DNA of 45,400 bases from Halomonas sp. (GTDB lineage: Bacteria; Pseudomonadota; Gammaproteobacteria; Pseudomonadales; Halomonadaceae). The notes below the pieces were generated by a model. It did not search any database and was not told the origin of the DNA. It saw only the letters and a list, made by a program, of their open reading frames with translations. Made by a program: the position numbers and the translations under genes. The stretch spans positions 1-45,400 of the forward strand of contig PUOM01000004.1 in NCBI GenBank assembly GCA_003552795.1, written 5' to 3'. Below are positions 1-8,208 of this stretch, in pieces; position 1 is the stretch's first letter; every line of letters starts with the position of its first letter.

Positions 1-663
1 GAGCCGGCCGCGCCCCAGGCGCTGGCCGGCTGACCGACCTGCGGGCTGGTCAACCGTCTCGGGCGGGAGGAGCGTGGCCGCTGCCGACGCTGCGGCGATC
101 CGCTCCGGGCACGCCTGCCCCACAGCCTGCAGCGCACCTGGGCGCTGCTCGCGGCCGCCGCGGTGATGTACATTCCGGCCAACGTCTACCCGATCATGAC
201 CACCACCAGCCTCGGACACACCAGCCCCTCGACCATCATCGGCGGGGTGGTGGAGCTGATCCAGATGGGCTCCTGGCCGGTTGCCGTGGTGATCTTCGTG
301 GCCAGCGTGATCGTGCCCGTGGGCAAGCTGGTGGCGCTGGCCTGGCTCTGCCTGGTGGTGAGCCGCAGCAGCGAGCTCAATGCCGCGGCGCGCACCCGGC
401 TCTACCGGGTCACCGAGTTCATCGGCCGCTGGTCGATGATCGACGTCTTCGTGGTGGCGATCCTGGTGGCGCTGATTCGCGCCGGCTCACTGATGTCGAT
501 CACCCCGGGGCCGGCCGCCCTGGCCTTCGGCGCCGTGGTGGTGATCACCATGCTGGCGGCCATGACCTTCGACCCGCGGCTGCTCTGGGATGCCCCGCTG
601 CCGCACCCCCATAAAAGCGATCCCCAGGGAACGCGCCGAGAGTCACAAGGAAACCGCGGATGA
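1..663 (+). CDS. pqiA: PqiA/LetA-family inner-membrane protein (5' partial, in-frame TGA)
   Basis: This is the C-terminal half of a PqiA/LetA protein, the integral inner-membrane partner of the MCE protein PqiB in intermembrane lipid transport. The gene begins outside the window. Reading frame 1 gives a zinc-ribbon remnant (PTCGL, then RCRRCGDPL) followed by the family's conserved start of the membrane region (SLQRTWALL, YIPANVYPIM). About four hydrophobic segments follow, at roughly 160-240, 260-360, 440-480 and 510-560. A TGA at 31-33 lies in frame where the first Cys of the CxxC pair should be (GG-stop-PTCG), so the frame is interrupted. No ATG, GTG or TTG lies between the TGA and 163, where a GTG-ATG pair would give only a 166-aa product without the zinc ribbon. 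Its stop overlaps the pqiB start (ATGA). Family assignment is secure. Whether the gene is broken, recoded or misread is open. Confidence 0.75.
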
Positions 664-2339
664 GTGAATCCCCTCGCGATGAGGCCACCCCCGAGCAGGA
701 TCTGCACAGGGCCAGGCCCTCTCCCCAGGCGCGCTTCTCGCCGATCTGGATCGTGCCCATCGTGGCCATCCTGATCGGCGCCTGGCTGGTCTACGACAAC
801 TATCGCAGCCGCGGCCCCCAGGTGACCCTGGTGATGGCCAACGCCGAGGGCATCGAGGCCGGCAGCACCCTGATCAGGACCCGCAACGTCCAGGTCGGCC
901 GCGTCGAGCGGGTCAATCTCTCCGAGGACCTGGACACCGCCGTGATCACCGCCCGCCTGAGCCCCGACGCCGAGGCCATGCTGGTGGAGGACAGTCGCTT
1001 CTGGGTGGTCAAGCCGCGGGTGGGTCGCGAAGGGATCAGCGGCCTGGGCACGGTGCTCTCCGGGGCCTTCATCCAGCTCGAGCCGGGCAGCAGCGAGGTC
1101 GCCTCCCGAGAGTTCCGGGTCAGCGACCAGCCGCCGGTGGCCCCGACAGGGGCGGCCGGTCTGCGCATCAACCTGACCAGCCAGCTCGGCAACTCGCTGC
1201 GCGTCGGCGACCCGATCACCTACCAGGGCTATACCGTGGGCCGCGTCGAGGATGCCACCTTCGATGCCGAGACCCGGCGCATGCAGCATCGCATCTTCGT
1301 CGAGGCGCCCTACGACACCCTGGTCACCGACAGCACCCGCTTCTGGTCGGCCAGCGGCATCGATCTGCGCCTGGATTCCGAGGGTTTCCGGGTCAACGTG
1401 GAGTCCTTCGAGACGCTGCTGGGCGGCGGCGTCACCTTCGGCGTGCCCGAGGATCTGCCGCTGGGTCGCCCGGTGGCGCCGGACGCCACCTTCGACCTCT
1501 ATGCCGACGAGGACAGCGCCCGCCAGGGCACCTTCGACCGCTACCTGGAGTACGTGCTGATGGTGGACGATTCGGTGCGCGGCCTCTCACGGGGGGCCCC
1601 GGTGGAATTTCGCGGCGTGCGCATCGGCACCGTGGCGGCGGTTCCCTGGAACTTCACGGCGCCCCAGCCCGAGGGCCGGGCGGGCTTCTCCATCCCGGTG
1701 CTGATGCGTATCGAGCCCCAGCGGCTGGGCATCGAGAATCAGGACGTCGATCTCGCCGAGTGGCGCGAGCGCTTCGCCCGCCTCTTCGACCTGGGCCTGC
1801 GCGCCTCGCTGAAGAGCGGCAATCTGCTCACCGGCGCGCTGTTCGTCGACCTCAACTTCCACCGCGAGCTCGCCGACCAGCACCGGGCGCAGACCTTTGC
1901 CGAGACGAGCGTCTTCCCCACCACCTCCGGCGGTTTCGCCCTGATCGAGGCCCAGGTGACCGACCTGCTGGCCAAGCTCAACGACCTGGAGATCGAGCCT
2001 CTGCTGGCGGGGCTCGACCGCAATCTGGTCGCCTCCGAGGCGATGCTCGGCGAGGTTCAGGCCCTGTCGCAGTCGCTGCAGGGAATGCTCGACGATCCGG
2101 CTACCCGGGCGGTGCCGACCAACCTCAACGCCACCCTGGAAGAGCTGCGCGAGACCCTGCAGGGCGTGTCGCCCGGCTCCAGCGCCTACCAGGAGCTGAC
2201 CGGTGCGGTGGAGCGGCTGGAGCGGCTGATGCGCGACGTCCAGCCGGTGGCACGCACCCTCTCCGAGAACCCTCGCGCCCTGCTCTTCGACAGCCTGGAG
2301 ACCGAGGACCCCGTGCCCCGAGCCCCACGGCGCGAGTGA
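660..2339 (+). CDS. pqiB: PqiB-type MCE-domain intermembrane transport protein
   Basis: A 559-aa MCE protein of the PqiB/YebT type, thought to form a periplasmic tube carrying lipids between the inner and outer membranes. One N-terminal membrane anchor (residues about 28-46) is followed by three MCE repeats (roughly 51-145, 166-225 and 293-390) with typical GI-x-G-s and V-x-x-I/V turns. A long helical tail (about 420-545), rich in Leu, Glu and Arg, could form the coiled-coil needle known for PqiB. The length fits the family (E. coli PqiB is about 546 aa). The ATG overlaps the pqiA stop, implying translational coupling, and pqiC follows after 42 bp, so the three genes look like one operon. I see nothing degenerate in it, which argues that the system is maintained despite the pqiA lesion. 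Confidence 0.93.
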   Translation: MSESPRDEATPEQDLHRARPSPQARFSPIWIVPIVAILIGAWLVYDNYRSRGPQVTLVMANAEGIEAGSTLIRTRNVQVGRVERVNLSEDLDTAVITARLSPDAEAMLVEDSRFWVVKPRVGREGISGLGTVLSGAFIQLEPGSSEVASREFRVSDQPPVAPTGAAGLRINLTSQLGNSLRVGDPITYQGYTVGRVEDATFDAETRRMQHRIFVEAPYDTLVTDSTRFWSASGIDLRLDSEGFRVNVESFETLLGGGVTFGVPEDLPLGRPVAPDATFDLYADEDSARQGTFDRYLEYVLMVDDSVRGLSRGAPVEFRGVRIGTVAAVPWNFTAPQPEGRAGFSIPVLMRIEPQRLGIENQDVDLAEWRERFARLFDLGLRASLKSGNLLTGALFVDLNFHRELADQHRAQTFAETSVFPTTSGGFALIEAQVTDLLAKLNDLEIEPLLAGLDRNLVASEAMLGEVQALSQSLQGMLDDPATRAVPTNLNATLEELRETLQGVSPGSSAYQELTGAVERLERLMRDVQPVARTLSENPRALLFDSLETEDPVPRAPRRE

Positions 2340-2381
2340 GCGACTGGCCCGATGCTACCCGGCACTTCCAAGGAGATGACG

Positions 2382-2984
2382 ATGACAAGGCAATGGAAGC
2401 TGGCCGCCCTGGCGGCCACGATGATCATGGCAACGGGCCTGGCCGGCTGCGCCAGCCCCGGCCCGTCGCCGCAGCGCTACACCCTGCCCGCGGCGGCCGA
2501 GGGGTACCAAGCCGCGGCGGGCGCCGAGGCCGAGCACCTGCTGCTGCTGCGCCCGCCGAGGCTGGCCCACTACCTGGACGTGGACGGCATGGTGATGCAG
2601 GTGGACGACATCACCCTGGTGGAGGCTCGCGGGCATCAGTGGGCCGAGGCCCTGGGCCGCCAGCTCGAACGCGGTCTGCGCGGGAGACTGGCGGACCGCC
2701 TGCCCGATACCCGCGTGATGCTGGACGAGGCCGGGGTACGCGAGCCCGGCGCCCTCAGCCTGCGTCTGGAACTCGACCGCTTCCAGGGCCGTCATGACGG
2801 CCTGGCGGTGATCGGCGGTCAGTGGCAGCTGCGTGACGCCGAGGGACGCCTGCTGGCCATGGCCCCGCTGCAGGTGGAGACCGAGCTCGACGACGACGGC
2901 TATCCGGCGCTGGTGCGCGCCCTGGGCCGCGGCTGGGACAGCGCGGCCGACCAGCTCGCCGAAGCCGTGCGCCGCGCGCGCTGA
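2382..2984 (+). CDS. pqiC: PqiC-like ABC-transport auxiliary lipoprotein
   Basis: An outer-membrane lipoprotein of the PqiC/DUF330 (ABC-type transport auxiliary) family, about 200 aa. It caps or anchors the PqiB tube at the outer membrane. I chose the ATG at 2382 because AAGGAG (2370-2375) sits 6 nt upstream; ATGs at 2352 and 2376 are in frame but badly placed. From 2382 the protein has a classic lipoprotein signal: a short positive N-terminus, a hydrophobic core, and the lipobox LAGC with Cys23. The motif Q-R-Y-x-L-P directly after it is typical of this family. It is the last gene of the pqi operon. Confidence 0.88.
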   Translation: MTRQWKLAALAATMIMATGLAGCASPGPSPQRYTLPAAAEGYQAAAGAEAEHLLLLRPPRLAHYLDVDGMVMQVDDITLVEARGHQWAEALGRQLERGLRGRLADRLPDTRVMLDEAGVREPGALSLRLELDRFQGRHDGLAVIGGQWQLRDAEGRLLAMAPLQVETELDDDGYPALVRALGRGWDSAADQLAEAVRRAR

Positions 2985-3065
2985 GCGCGACAGGCAGAGC
3001 GGCCGGCGCTGGGCTATGGTCATCTCAGGACCACGGGGCGCTTTCTCACCGACAGGGACGACACC

Positions 3066-3593
3066 ATGCACGACGACCTGACCCGGCAACTCGCCGAGCG
3101 CGAGTTCCGCCACGCCATCGCCCTCGAACTGCGCGAGATGGCCAGGCGCGCCCGACGCGCCCTGCTGATCGCCCTGGCCAGCGATACCCATGGCCAGGAG
3201 GCTCTGACCGAGCTCGGGGTCGCGGAGCAGGCGTTGGCCGAGCTCGGCGCCCTGGCCGCAGAGCACGACTTCGTGGCGCTGCCGATGCTCGGCGACGTGC
3301 GGCGCGGGGTCGACCGCCTGGCGTGCCAGCTCCACCAGGGTGGCGCCTGCGACAGCCTCGACGAGGACGCCCACGAGGCCTTCCTCAATCGCCATGCCCG
3401 CGGGCTCACCGCCCTGGACGGCATCGGCCCGGTCACGGCCCGGCGCCTCTTCGCCCACGGCATCAGCGACCTCGAGCAGCTGCGCGAGCTCGGCGCCGAG
3501 GGCCTCGACGAGATCACCGGCCTCAACGCTGCCACCCTGGCACGCATCCGCACCAGCCTCGCCGCGGACGCAGAGGCCCCGGACGGGAAGTAG
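3066..3593 (+). CDS. Helix-hairpin-helix domain protein of unknown function
   Basis: A 175-aa soluble, acidic protein. Residues about 112-167 contain two consecutive helix-hairpin-helix-like units: LDGIGPVTARRLF, then ISDLEQLREL and LDEITGLNAATLARI. They resemble the non-specific DNA-binding HhH pairs of UvrC, ComEA and RuvA. The N-terminal 100 residues are helical and Ala/Leu/Arg-rich with no domain I recognise. It stands alone between pqiC (81 bp away) and rhlE, with no obvious partner. The ATG at 3066 has only a weak Shine-Dalgarno (AGGGA). DNA binding is inferred from the fold; no catalytic motif is visible. Confidence 0.8.
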   Translation: MHDDLTRQLAEREFRHAIALELREMARRARRALLIALASDTHGQEALTELGVAEQALAELGALAAEHDFVALPMLGDVRRGVDRLACQLHQGGACDSLDEDAHEAFLNRHARGLTALDGIGPVTARRLFAHGISDLEQLRELGAEGLDEITGLNAATLARIRTSLAADAEAPDGK

Positions 3594-3613
3594 CTGCGTC
3601 GGCGCCAAGGATC

Positions 3614-3622
3614 TGGCATAAT
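3614..3622 (+). promoter_or_regulatory. Candidate extended -10 element upstream of rhlE
   Basis: TGG followed by CATAAT (3617-3622) matches an extended -10 element (TGn + TATAAT-like). No convincing -35 lies 17 bp upstream. If used, it gives rhlE a 5' leader of about 110 nt. Confidence 0.35.
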
Positions 3623-3741
3623 GCGGCCACGCGGCAACCAGCGAGTCCCTCCTGCCGCGCCCACTGAATTTATGACGCCCCGGCCCGGGACTGGCCACGC
3701 GACACGGCGTGGCGCGGTCGTGGCGACTCTGCGGAGACCGC

Positions 3742-5040
3742 ATGACCTTTTCCGACCTCGGCCTGCGTGCCGAACTCCTGCGTGCCGTCGAGGCACAGGG
3801 CTACACCGTTCCCACTCCGATCCAGCGTCAGGCGATTCCTGCCGTGCTCGAGGGCGGCGACCTGCTGGCCAGCGCCCAGACCGGTACCGGCAAGACCGCC
3901 GGCTTCACCCTGCCGATGCTGCAGCGTCTGGCCGGCGGCCCGCGCCCCGGCCGCCGCGAGATTCGCGCCCTGGTGCTCACTCCGACCCGCGAGCTGGCCG
4001 CTCAGGTGGGCGAGAGTGTGGCCGACTACGGCCGCCACCTGACCCTGAAGAGCCACGTGATCTTCGGCGGCGTGGGCCAGCAGCCCCAGGTGGATGCCAT
4101 CCGCAACGGGCTCGACGTCCTCGTCGCGACGCCGGGCCGCCTGCTCGACCTGCAGCAGCAGAAGCACGTGGACCTCTCCAAGGTAGAGATCCTGGTGCTC
4201 GACGAAGCCGATCGCATGCTCGATATGGGCTTTATCCATGACATCAAGAAGATCCTGCGGGTGCTGCCCGAGAAGCGCCAGAACCTGCTCTTCTCGGCGA
4301 CCTTCTCCGACGAGATCCAGGCGCTGGCCAACAAGCTGCTGGAGCGTCCGGCAATGATCGAGGTGGCGCGTCGCAATACCACCGCCGAGCTCGTCGACCA
4401 GGCGATCTACCGGGTGGATCGCGAGAAGAAGCGCGAGCTGCTGGCCCACCTGATCAGCCAGCACGACTGGCACCAGGTGCTGGTCTTCACCCGCACCAAG
4501 CACGGCGCCAACCGTCTGGCCGAACAGCTCTCCAAGCAGGACATCCCGGCCATGGCGATCCACGGCAACAAGAGCCAGTCGGCCCGCACCAAGGCGCTCT
4601 CCGCCTTCAAGACCGGCGACCTGCAGGTCCTGGTGGCCACCGATATCGCCGCCCGCGGTCTCGACATCGAAGAGCTGCCCCACGTGGTCAACTTCGAGCT
4701 GCCCAACGTCGCCGAGGACTATGTGCACCGTATCGGTCGCACCGGTCGCGCCGGCAGCGAGGGCCAGGCCGTATCGCTGGTCTGCGTCGACGAACACGGC
4801 CTGCTCAAGGGCATCGAGCGGCTGATCAAGCGCGACCTCGAAAAGCGTATCGAGCCCGGCTTCGAGCCCGACCCCAATGCCAAGCCCGAGCCCATCGAGA
4901 ATGGCCGCAACCGCGGTGGCGGCGGTCGTGGCCAGGGCCGCGGCAACGGTCAGGGGCGTGGTCAGGGCGGGCGTGGCCGCAACGAGCAGTCCCAGGCGCC
5001 GCGGCGGCGTCGCGGCGGCGGCGGACGCCGACAGGCCTGA
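3742..5040 (+). CDS. rhlE: DEAD-box ATP-dependent RNA helicase, RhlE type
   Basis: A 432-aa DEAD-box helicase. All core motifs are present: Q motif ([10 protein letters not shown], 24-33), Walker A AQTGTGKT (45-52), PTRELA (81-86), TPGR (130-133), DEAD (154-157), SAT (185-187), and the domain-2 motifs RGLDI and HRIGRTGR. The C-terminal tail after about residue 385 is disordered and dominated by G-R-G/G-Q-G-R repeats ending in poly-Arg/Gly, typical of RhlE RNA-binding tails. The family unwinds short RNA duplexes and helps ribosome maturation and mRNA decay. The start at 3742 (MTFSDLGL) matches the family N-terminus; an in-frame start at 3709 would add 11 unconserved residues. A rho-independent terminator follows 45 nt after the stop, so it is probably monocistronic. 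Confidence 0.95.
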   Translation: MTFSDLGLRAELLRAVEAQGYTVPTPIQRQAIPAVLEGGDLLASAQTGTGKTAGFTLPMLQRLAGGPRPGRREIRALVLTPTRELAAQVGESVADYGRHLTLKSHVIFGGVGQQPQVDAIRNGLDVLVATPGRLLDLQQQKHVDLSKVEILVLDEADRMLDMGFIHDIKKILRVLPEKRQNLLFSATFSDEIQALANKLLERPAMIEVARRNTTAELVDQAIYRVDREKKRELLAHLISQHDWHQVLVFTRTKHGANRLAEQLSKQDIPAMAIHGNKSQSARTKALSAFKTGDLQVLVATDIAARGLDIEELPHVVNFELPNVAEDYVHRIGRTGRAGSEGQAVSLVCVDEHGLLKGIERLIKRDLEKRIEPGFEPDPNAKPEPIENGRNRGGGGRGQGRGNGQGRGQGGRGRNEQSQAPRRRRGGGGRRQA

Positions 5041-5084
5041 CCCTCGCTACTGCCCCGTCTGGCCGCCGCTCCCGGCGGCGACAT

Positions 5085-5110
5085 CGGCCGCCGCGAGGCG
5101 GCCGTTTCGT
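5085..5110 (+). terminator. Rho-independent terminator of rhlE
   Basis: A perfect 8-bp stem CGGCCGCC / GGCGGCCG (5085-5092 and 5097-5104) closes a GCGA tetraloop, followed by TTT. It lies between the convergent rhlE and EamA genes. The T-tract is only on the plus strand. Confidence 0.75.
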
Positions 5111-5168
5111 GTCTGCTCCCTTCCCGGTTGCCTCTCCCCGATAGCGGCCCGCATCCCGTGCGCGGCGC

Positions 5169-6050
5169 CTAGCGTCGCTGGGATACGCCGACGCCCACCA
5201 GAATCATCACCAGCGCCAGCAGGTGATTCCACTCCGGCCGCTCGCCGAGAAAGAGAATGCCGATGGCCAGCGCCCAGAGCGGGATCAGATAGTTGATCAA
5301 CGACAGAAAGGTCGGACCGGCCGCCGTCACCAGGGTGAAATAGACCACGCTGCCCAGGGCGGTGCACAGCACCCCCAGCACCAGCACGGCCCACAGGACG
5401 CCGCTCGAGAGCCCCGTCGGCAACACCGCATCCGCCGGCAGCAGGGCGAGCGGCAGGGTCAGCAGCCACGCCATGCCCAGCACCAGGGCCGAGGTCGACC
5501 AGGCGTCGCTGGCGGGCTTGTGCCGAGCGATGATGGTATTGACCGCATAGCAGCAGGCGGCCAGCAGAACCGCCAGCTGGGCCAGCAGGGTCTCCCCCGG
5601 TCCGCCCAGCTCGCGCAGCGCGGCGGGCCCCACCAGCGCCAGGATGCCGGCAAAGCCGATCAGGAAGCCCACCAGTCGTGCCGAGGTCATGCGCTCGCCC
5701 GCCACCAGGAAGTGCGCCAGCACCAGGGTCATCAGCGGCATGATCGCCATCAGGATGCCGGCCAGCCCGCTGTCGATACGCTGCTGACCCCAGCTGATCA
5801 GCAGGAAAGGGGTCATGTTGCCGACCACCGCGATGGTGAGAATGAAGGCCCATAGCCGCGGGCCGCGCGGCCAGCCGCGCCCCAGCAGCAGGACCAGCCC
5901 CAGCAGGACCAGGCTGGCCAGGAGGTTTCGCCCCACAACCAGCATGGCCGGGCTCAGCTCGGACACGGCGATGCGGGTCAGGGCAAAGGAGCTGCCCCAC
6001 AGCAGGGAAAGAGTGACCAGCAGCAGCCAGTGGCTCAGGGGACGCGTCAT
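5169..6050 (-). CDS. EamA/DMT-family transporter
   Basis: A 293-aa inner-membrane protein with ten predicted hydrophobic segments arranged as two EamA halves. The N-terminal signature LLWGSSFALTRIA and the second-half motifs (LLAACCYAVN, LINYLIPLWALAIG, LGERPEWN) are typical of drug/metabolite exporters of the YdcZ/RhtA-like EamA group. The substrate cannot be read from sequence; amino acids or metabolites are usual. ATGs at 6050 and 6059 are both possible; I prefer 6050 because of a weak GGAT upstream. It is divergent from a CynX-type transporter, and an imperfect dyad in the shared upstream region could regulate both. Confidence 0.88.
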   Translation of the reverse strand: MTRPLSHWLLLVTLSLLWGSSFALTRIAVSELSPAMLVVGRNLLASLVLLGLVLLLGRGWPRGPRLWAFILTIAVVGNMTPFLLISWGQQRIDSGLAGILMAIMPLMTLVLAHFLVAGERMTSARLVGFLIGFAGILALVGPAALRELGGPGETLLAQLAVLLAACCYAVNTIIARHKPASDAWSTSALVLGMAWLLTLPLALLPADAVLPTGLSSGVLWAVLVLGVLCTALGSVVYFTLVTAAGPTFLSLINYLIPLWALAIGILFLGERPEWNHLLALVMILVGVGVSQRR

Positions 6051-6095
6051 GGCGGACATCCGTGTCGGGGATCGGGGCGTGGGGAGAGACAAATT

Positions 6096-6111
6096 AACAT
6101 GCTAACATGTT
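6096..6111. promoter_or_regulatory. Imperfect palindrome between divergent transporter genes
   Basis: AACATGCTAACATGTT matches its own reverse complement at 12 of 16 positions and contains the perfect 8-mer AACATGTT. It sits in the 88-bp region between the EamA (-) and CynX-type (+) starts, a position expected for a shared operator. No regulator gene is adjacent. Confidence 0.4.
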
Positions 6112-6138
6112 GCCCCCATTTTCTTACGAGTCAACTTG

Positions 6139-7374
6139 ATGAACGCGACCCCGGAGCCCAGGCACCCCCGCTGCCTGCCCCCAGGCCGCCGCCCCCTGTG
6201 GGTCTTCGTCGCCCTGATGGTACTGGTGGGGCTCAATCTGCGCCCCGCCCTCTCCAGCCTTGCCCCGGTGCTGACCCGTATCCAGCAGGATACCGGCCTG
6301 TCCCCCCTGGCCATCGGCGCCCTGACCACCCTGCCGGTGCTCTGCCTGGGGCTGTTCGCGCCCCTGGCGCCCTGGCTGGCCAAGCGGCTGGGCGCCGAGC
6401 GGGCTCTCTCGGCGGGTCTGCTGCTGCTTGCCGGCGGCCTGCTGCTGCGAGGTGTGCCCCTGGTGGCGGCGCTCTTCATCGGCACCCTGATGGTGGGTGC
6501 CGCCATCGGCGTGGCCGGCACCCTGCTGCCTGCCCTGGTCAAGCGCGAGCTGCCCGCCGGCGCCGACCTGATGACCGGCGTCTATACCATGGCGCTATGT
6601 CTCGGCGGGGCACTCGGCGCCGGGCTCAGCATTCCGTTGGCCGACTGGCTGAGCGGCTGGCACCGGAGCCTGGCCAGCTGGTCGGCCCTGGCGGCCCTGG
6701 CGCTGGTCGCCTGGCTAGCCCTGGCTCCGCGCGCCAGGGAGGTGCCACTGAGCAGCCCCGGCGGCTCGATGCGCTCGGTACTCGGTCAGCCGCTGGCCTG
6801 GCAGGTGATGCTCTTCATGGGCCTGCAGTCGTCGCTGGCCTATATCGTCTTCGGCTGGCTGCCGACCCTGCTGGTGGAGCGCGGCTACGGTGAGGGCGAG
6901 GCCGGCTGGATGATGGGCGCCTCGGTGATGGTACAGCTTCCCGCGGCTCTGGGCGCGCCCTGGCTGGCCCGGATGGGCCGCGACCAGCGACCGGCGCTGC
7001 TCAGCGTCCTGGCAATGATCGCCGCTGGCTTCTGGCTGCTGCTCATCGGCCCGGCGTCGCTGCGCTGGCTCGGCATCGTGCTCCTCGGCCTGGGCCAGGG
7101 CGGCGGCTTCAGCCTGGCGCTGACGCTGATCGTGCTGCGCACCGGCAACTCCCGGCTGGCCGGCAAGCTCTCGGGGCTGGCCCAGGGCGGTGGCTACACC
7201 TTGGCCGCCATGGGACCGCTGGGCGTCGGTGTGATGCTGCAGCTGGACCTGGGCCTGGCCGCCATCACGGCGGTGCTGCTGGCGATCAGCGCCCTGGCCG
7301 CCACCTTTGCCCTGTTCGCCGGGCGCAACCGCCGCCTGGAGATCGACGCCGAGGGGCAGCTGGTCACCCGCTAA
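6139..7374 (+). CDS. MFS transporter, CynX/NimT (cyanate permease-like) family
   Basis: A 411-aa major facilitator with twelve hydrophobic segments. The N-terminal pattern [17 protein letters not shown] is the hallmark of the CynX/NimT/YeaN group, which includes the E. coli cyanate permease and a 2-nitroimidazole exporter. No cynS (cyanase) gene is nearby, so cyanate transport should not be assumed; an efflux role is equally likely. The ATG at 6139 follows a TTG at 6136. The Shine-Dalgarno is poor (ACGAG), so expression may depend on the divergent regulatory region shared with the EamA gene. Confidence 0.87.
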   Translation: MNATPEPRHPRCLPPGRRPLWVFVALMVLVGLNLRPALSSLAPVLTRIQQDTGLSPLAIGALTTLPVLCLGLFAPLAPWLAKRLGAERALSAGLLLLAGGLLLRGVPLVAALFIGTLMVGAAIGVAGTLLPALVKRELPAGADLMTGVYTMALCLGGALGAGLSIPLADWLSGWHRSLASWSALAALALVAWLALAPRAREVPLSSPGGSMRSVLGQPLAWQVMLFMGLQSSLAYIVFGWLPTLLVERGYGEGEAGWMMGASVMVQLPAALGAPWLARMGRDQRPALLSVLAMIAAGFWLLLIGPASLRWLGIVLLGLGQGGGFSLALTLIVLRTGNSRLAGKLSGLAQGGGYTLAAMGPLGVGVMLQLDLGLAAITAVLLAISALAATFALFAGRNRRLEIDAEGQLVTR

Positions 7375-7469
7375 AGAAGCGAGCCGTCAGACTTGTCCAC
7401 GATCAATGGCGGCCCTCCACGGCCGCGGTTAGACTCGAGGCATACCCTTTCCGGCAGCGGGGGTGGCGC

Positions 7470-8201
7470 ATGGGCGATGACAAGGCAGCGGCCCTCGAGG
7501 CCCGCGGGCTGACCCGCAGCTACCCGATGGGCGAGGTCACCATCCAGGCCCTGCGCGGCGTGGACCTGACCCTCTACCGCGGCGAGCTGCTGGTGATGCT
7601 GGGCGCCTCGGGCTCCGGCAAGTCCACCCTGCTCAATATCCTCGGCGGCCTCGACACGGCCTCCGACGGCGAGGTGCGCTACGTCGATCACCGCGGGCAG
7701 AGCCGGGACCTGACCCGTGCCAGCCAGCGTGCGCTCACCCGCTTTCGCCGTCACCATGTCGGTTTCGTCTTCCAGTTCTACAATCTGATCTCGAGCCTCA
7801 CCGCCCGGGAGAACGTGGCCATCGTCACCGAGATCGCCCGGGACCCCATGACCCCGGAGGCGGCCCTGGCCATGGTCGGCCTGGGCGAGCGCCTCGACCA
7901 CTTCCCCTCCCAGCTCTCCGGGGGCGAGCAGCAGCGGGTGGCCATCGCCCGGGCCGTGGCCAAGCAGCCCGATCTCCTGCTCTGCGACGAGCCCACCGGC
8001 GCCCTGGACTTTCGCACTGGCATCCGCGTGCTCGAGGTGCTCGAGTCGGTCAACCGCGAGACGCTCACTACCGTGGCGATCATCACCCACAACGAGGTGA
8101 TCGGCGAGATGGCCGATCGAGTGATCCGCCTGCGCGACGGGCGGGTCGACGAGATCCACGTCAACGCCACCCGGCGCCCCGCCCGCGAGCTACGCTGGTG
8201 A
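7470..8201 (+). CDS. ABC transporter ATP-binding protein (LolD/MacB-type)
   Basis: A 243-aa ABC ATPase of the MacB/LolD/DevA class that energises FtsX-type permeases. Visible motifs: Walker A GASGSGKS (45-52), Q-loop Gln102 in VFQFYNLI, signature LSGGE (149-153), Walker B LLLCDE (169-174) and switch His in ITHN. The N-terminus [20 protein letters not shown] is characteristic of this subgroup. It is followed 7 bp later by the permease and then by a periplasmic adaptor, making a complete tripartite-type export operon; an outer-membrane TolC partner would be supplied elsewhere. The substrate is unknown (lipids, macrolides or glycolipids are handled by relatives). Confidence 0.92.
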   Translation: MGDDKAAALEARGLTRSYPMGEVTIQALRGVDLTLYRGELLVMLGASGSGKSTLLNILGGLDTASDGEVRYVDHRGQSRDLTRASQRALTRFRRHHVGFVFQFYNLISSLTARENVAIVTEIARDPMTPEAALAMVGLGERLDHFPSQLSGGEQQRVAIARAVAKQPDLLLCDEPTGALDFRTGIRVLEVLESVNRETLTTVAIITHNEVIGEMADRVIRLRDGRVDEIHVNATRRPARELRW

Positions 8202-8208
8202 GGCCGCC

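Noticed and set aside
31-70. Selenocysteine insertion at the PqiA TGA
   Set aside because: GACC-N8-GGTC downstream can form only a short 4-bp hairpin and no PqiA selenoprotein is known to me. A substitution or sequence error is simpler.
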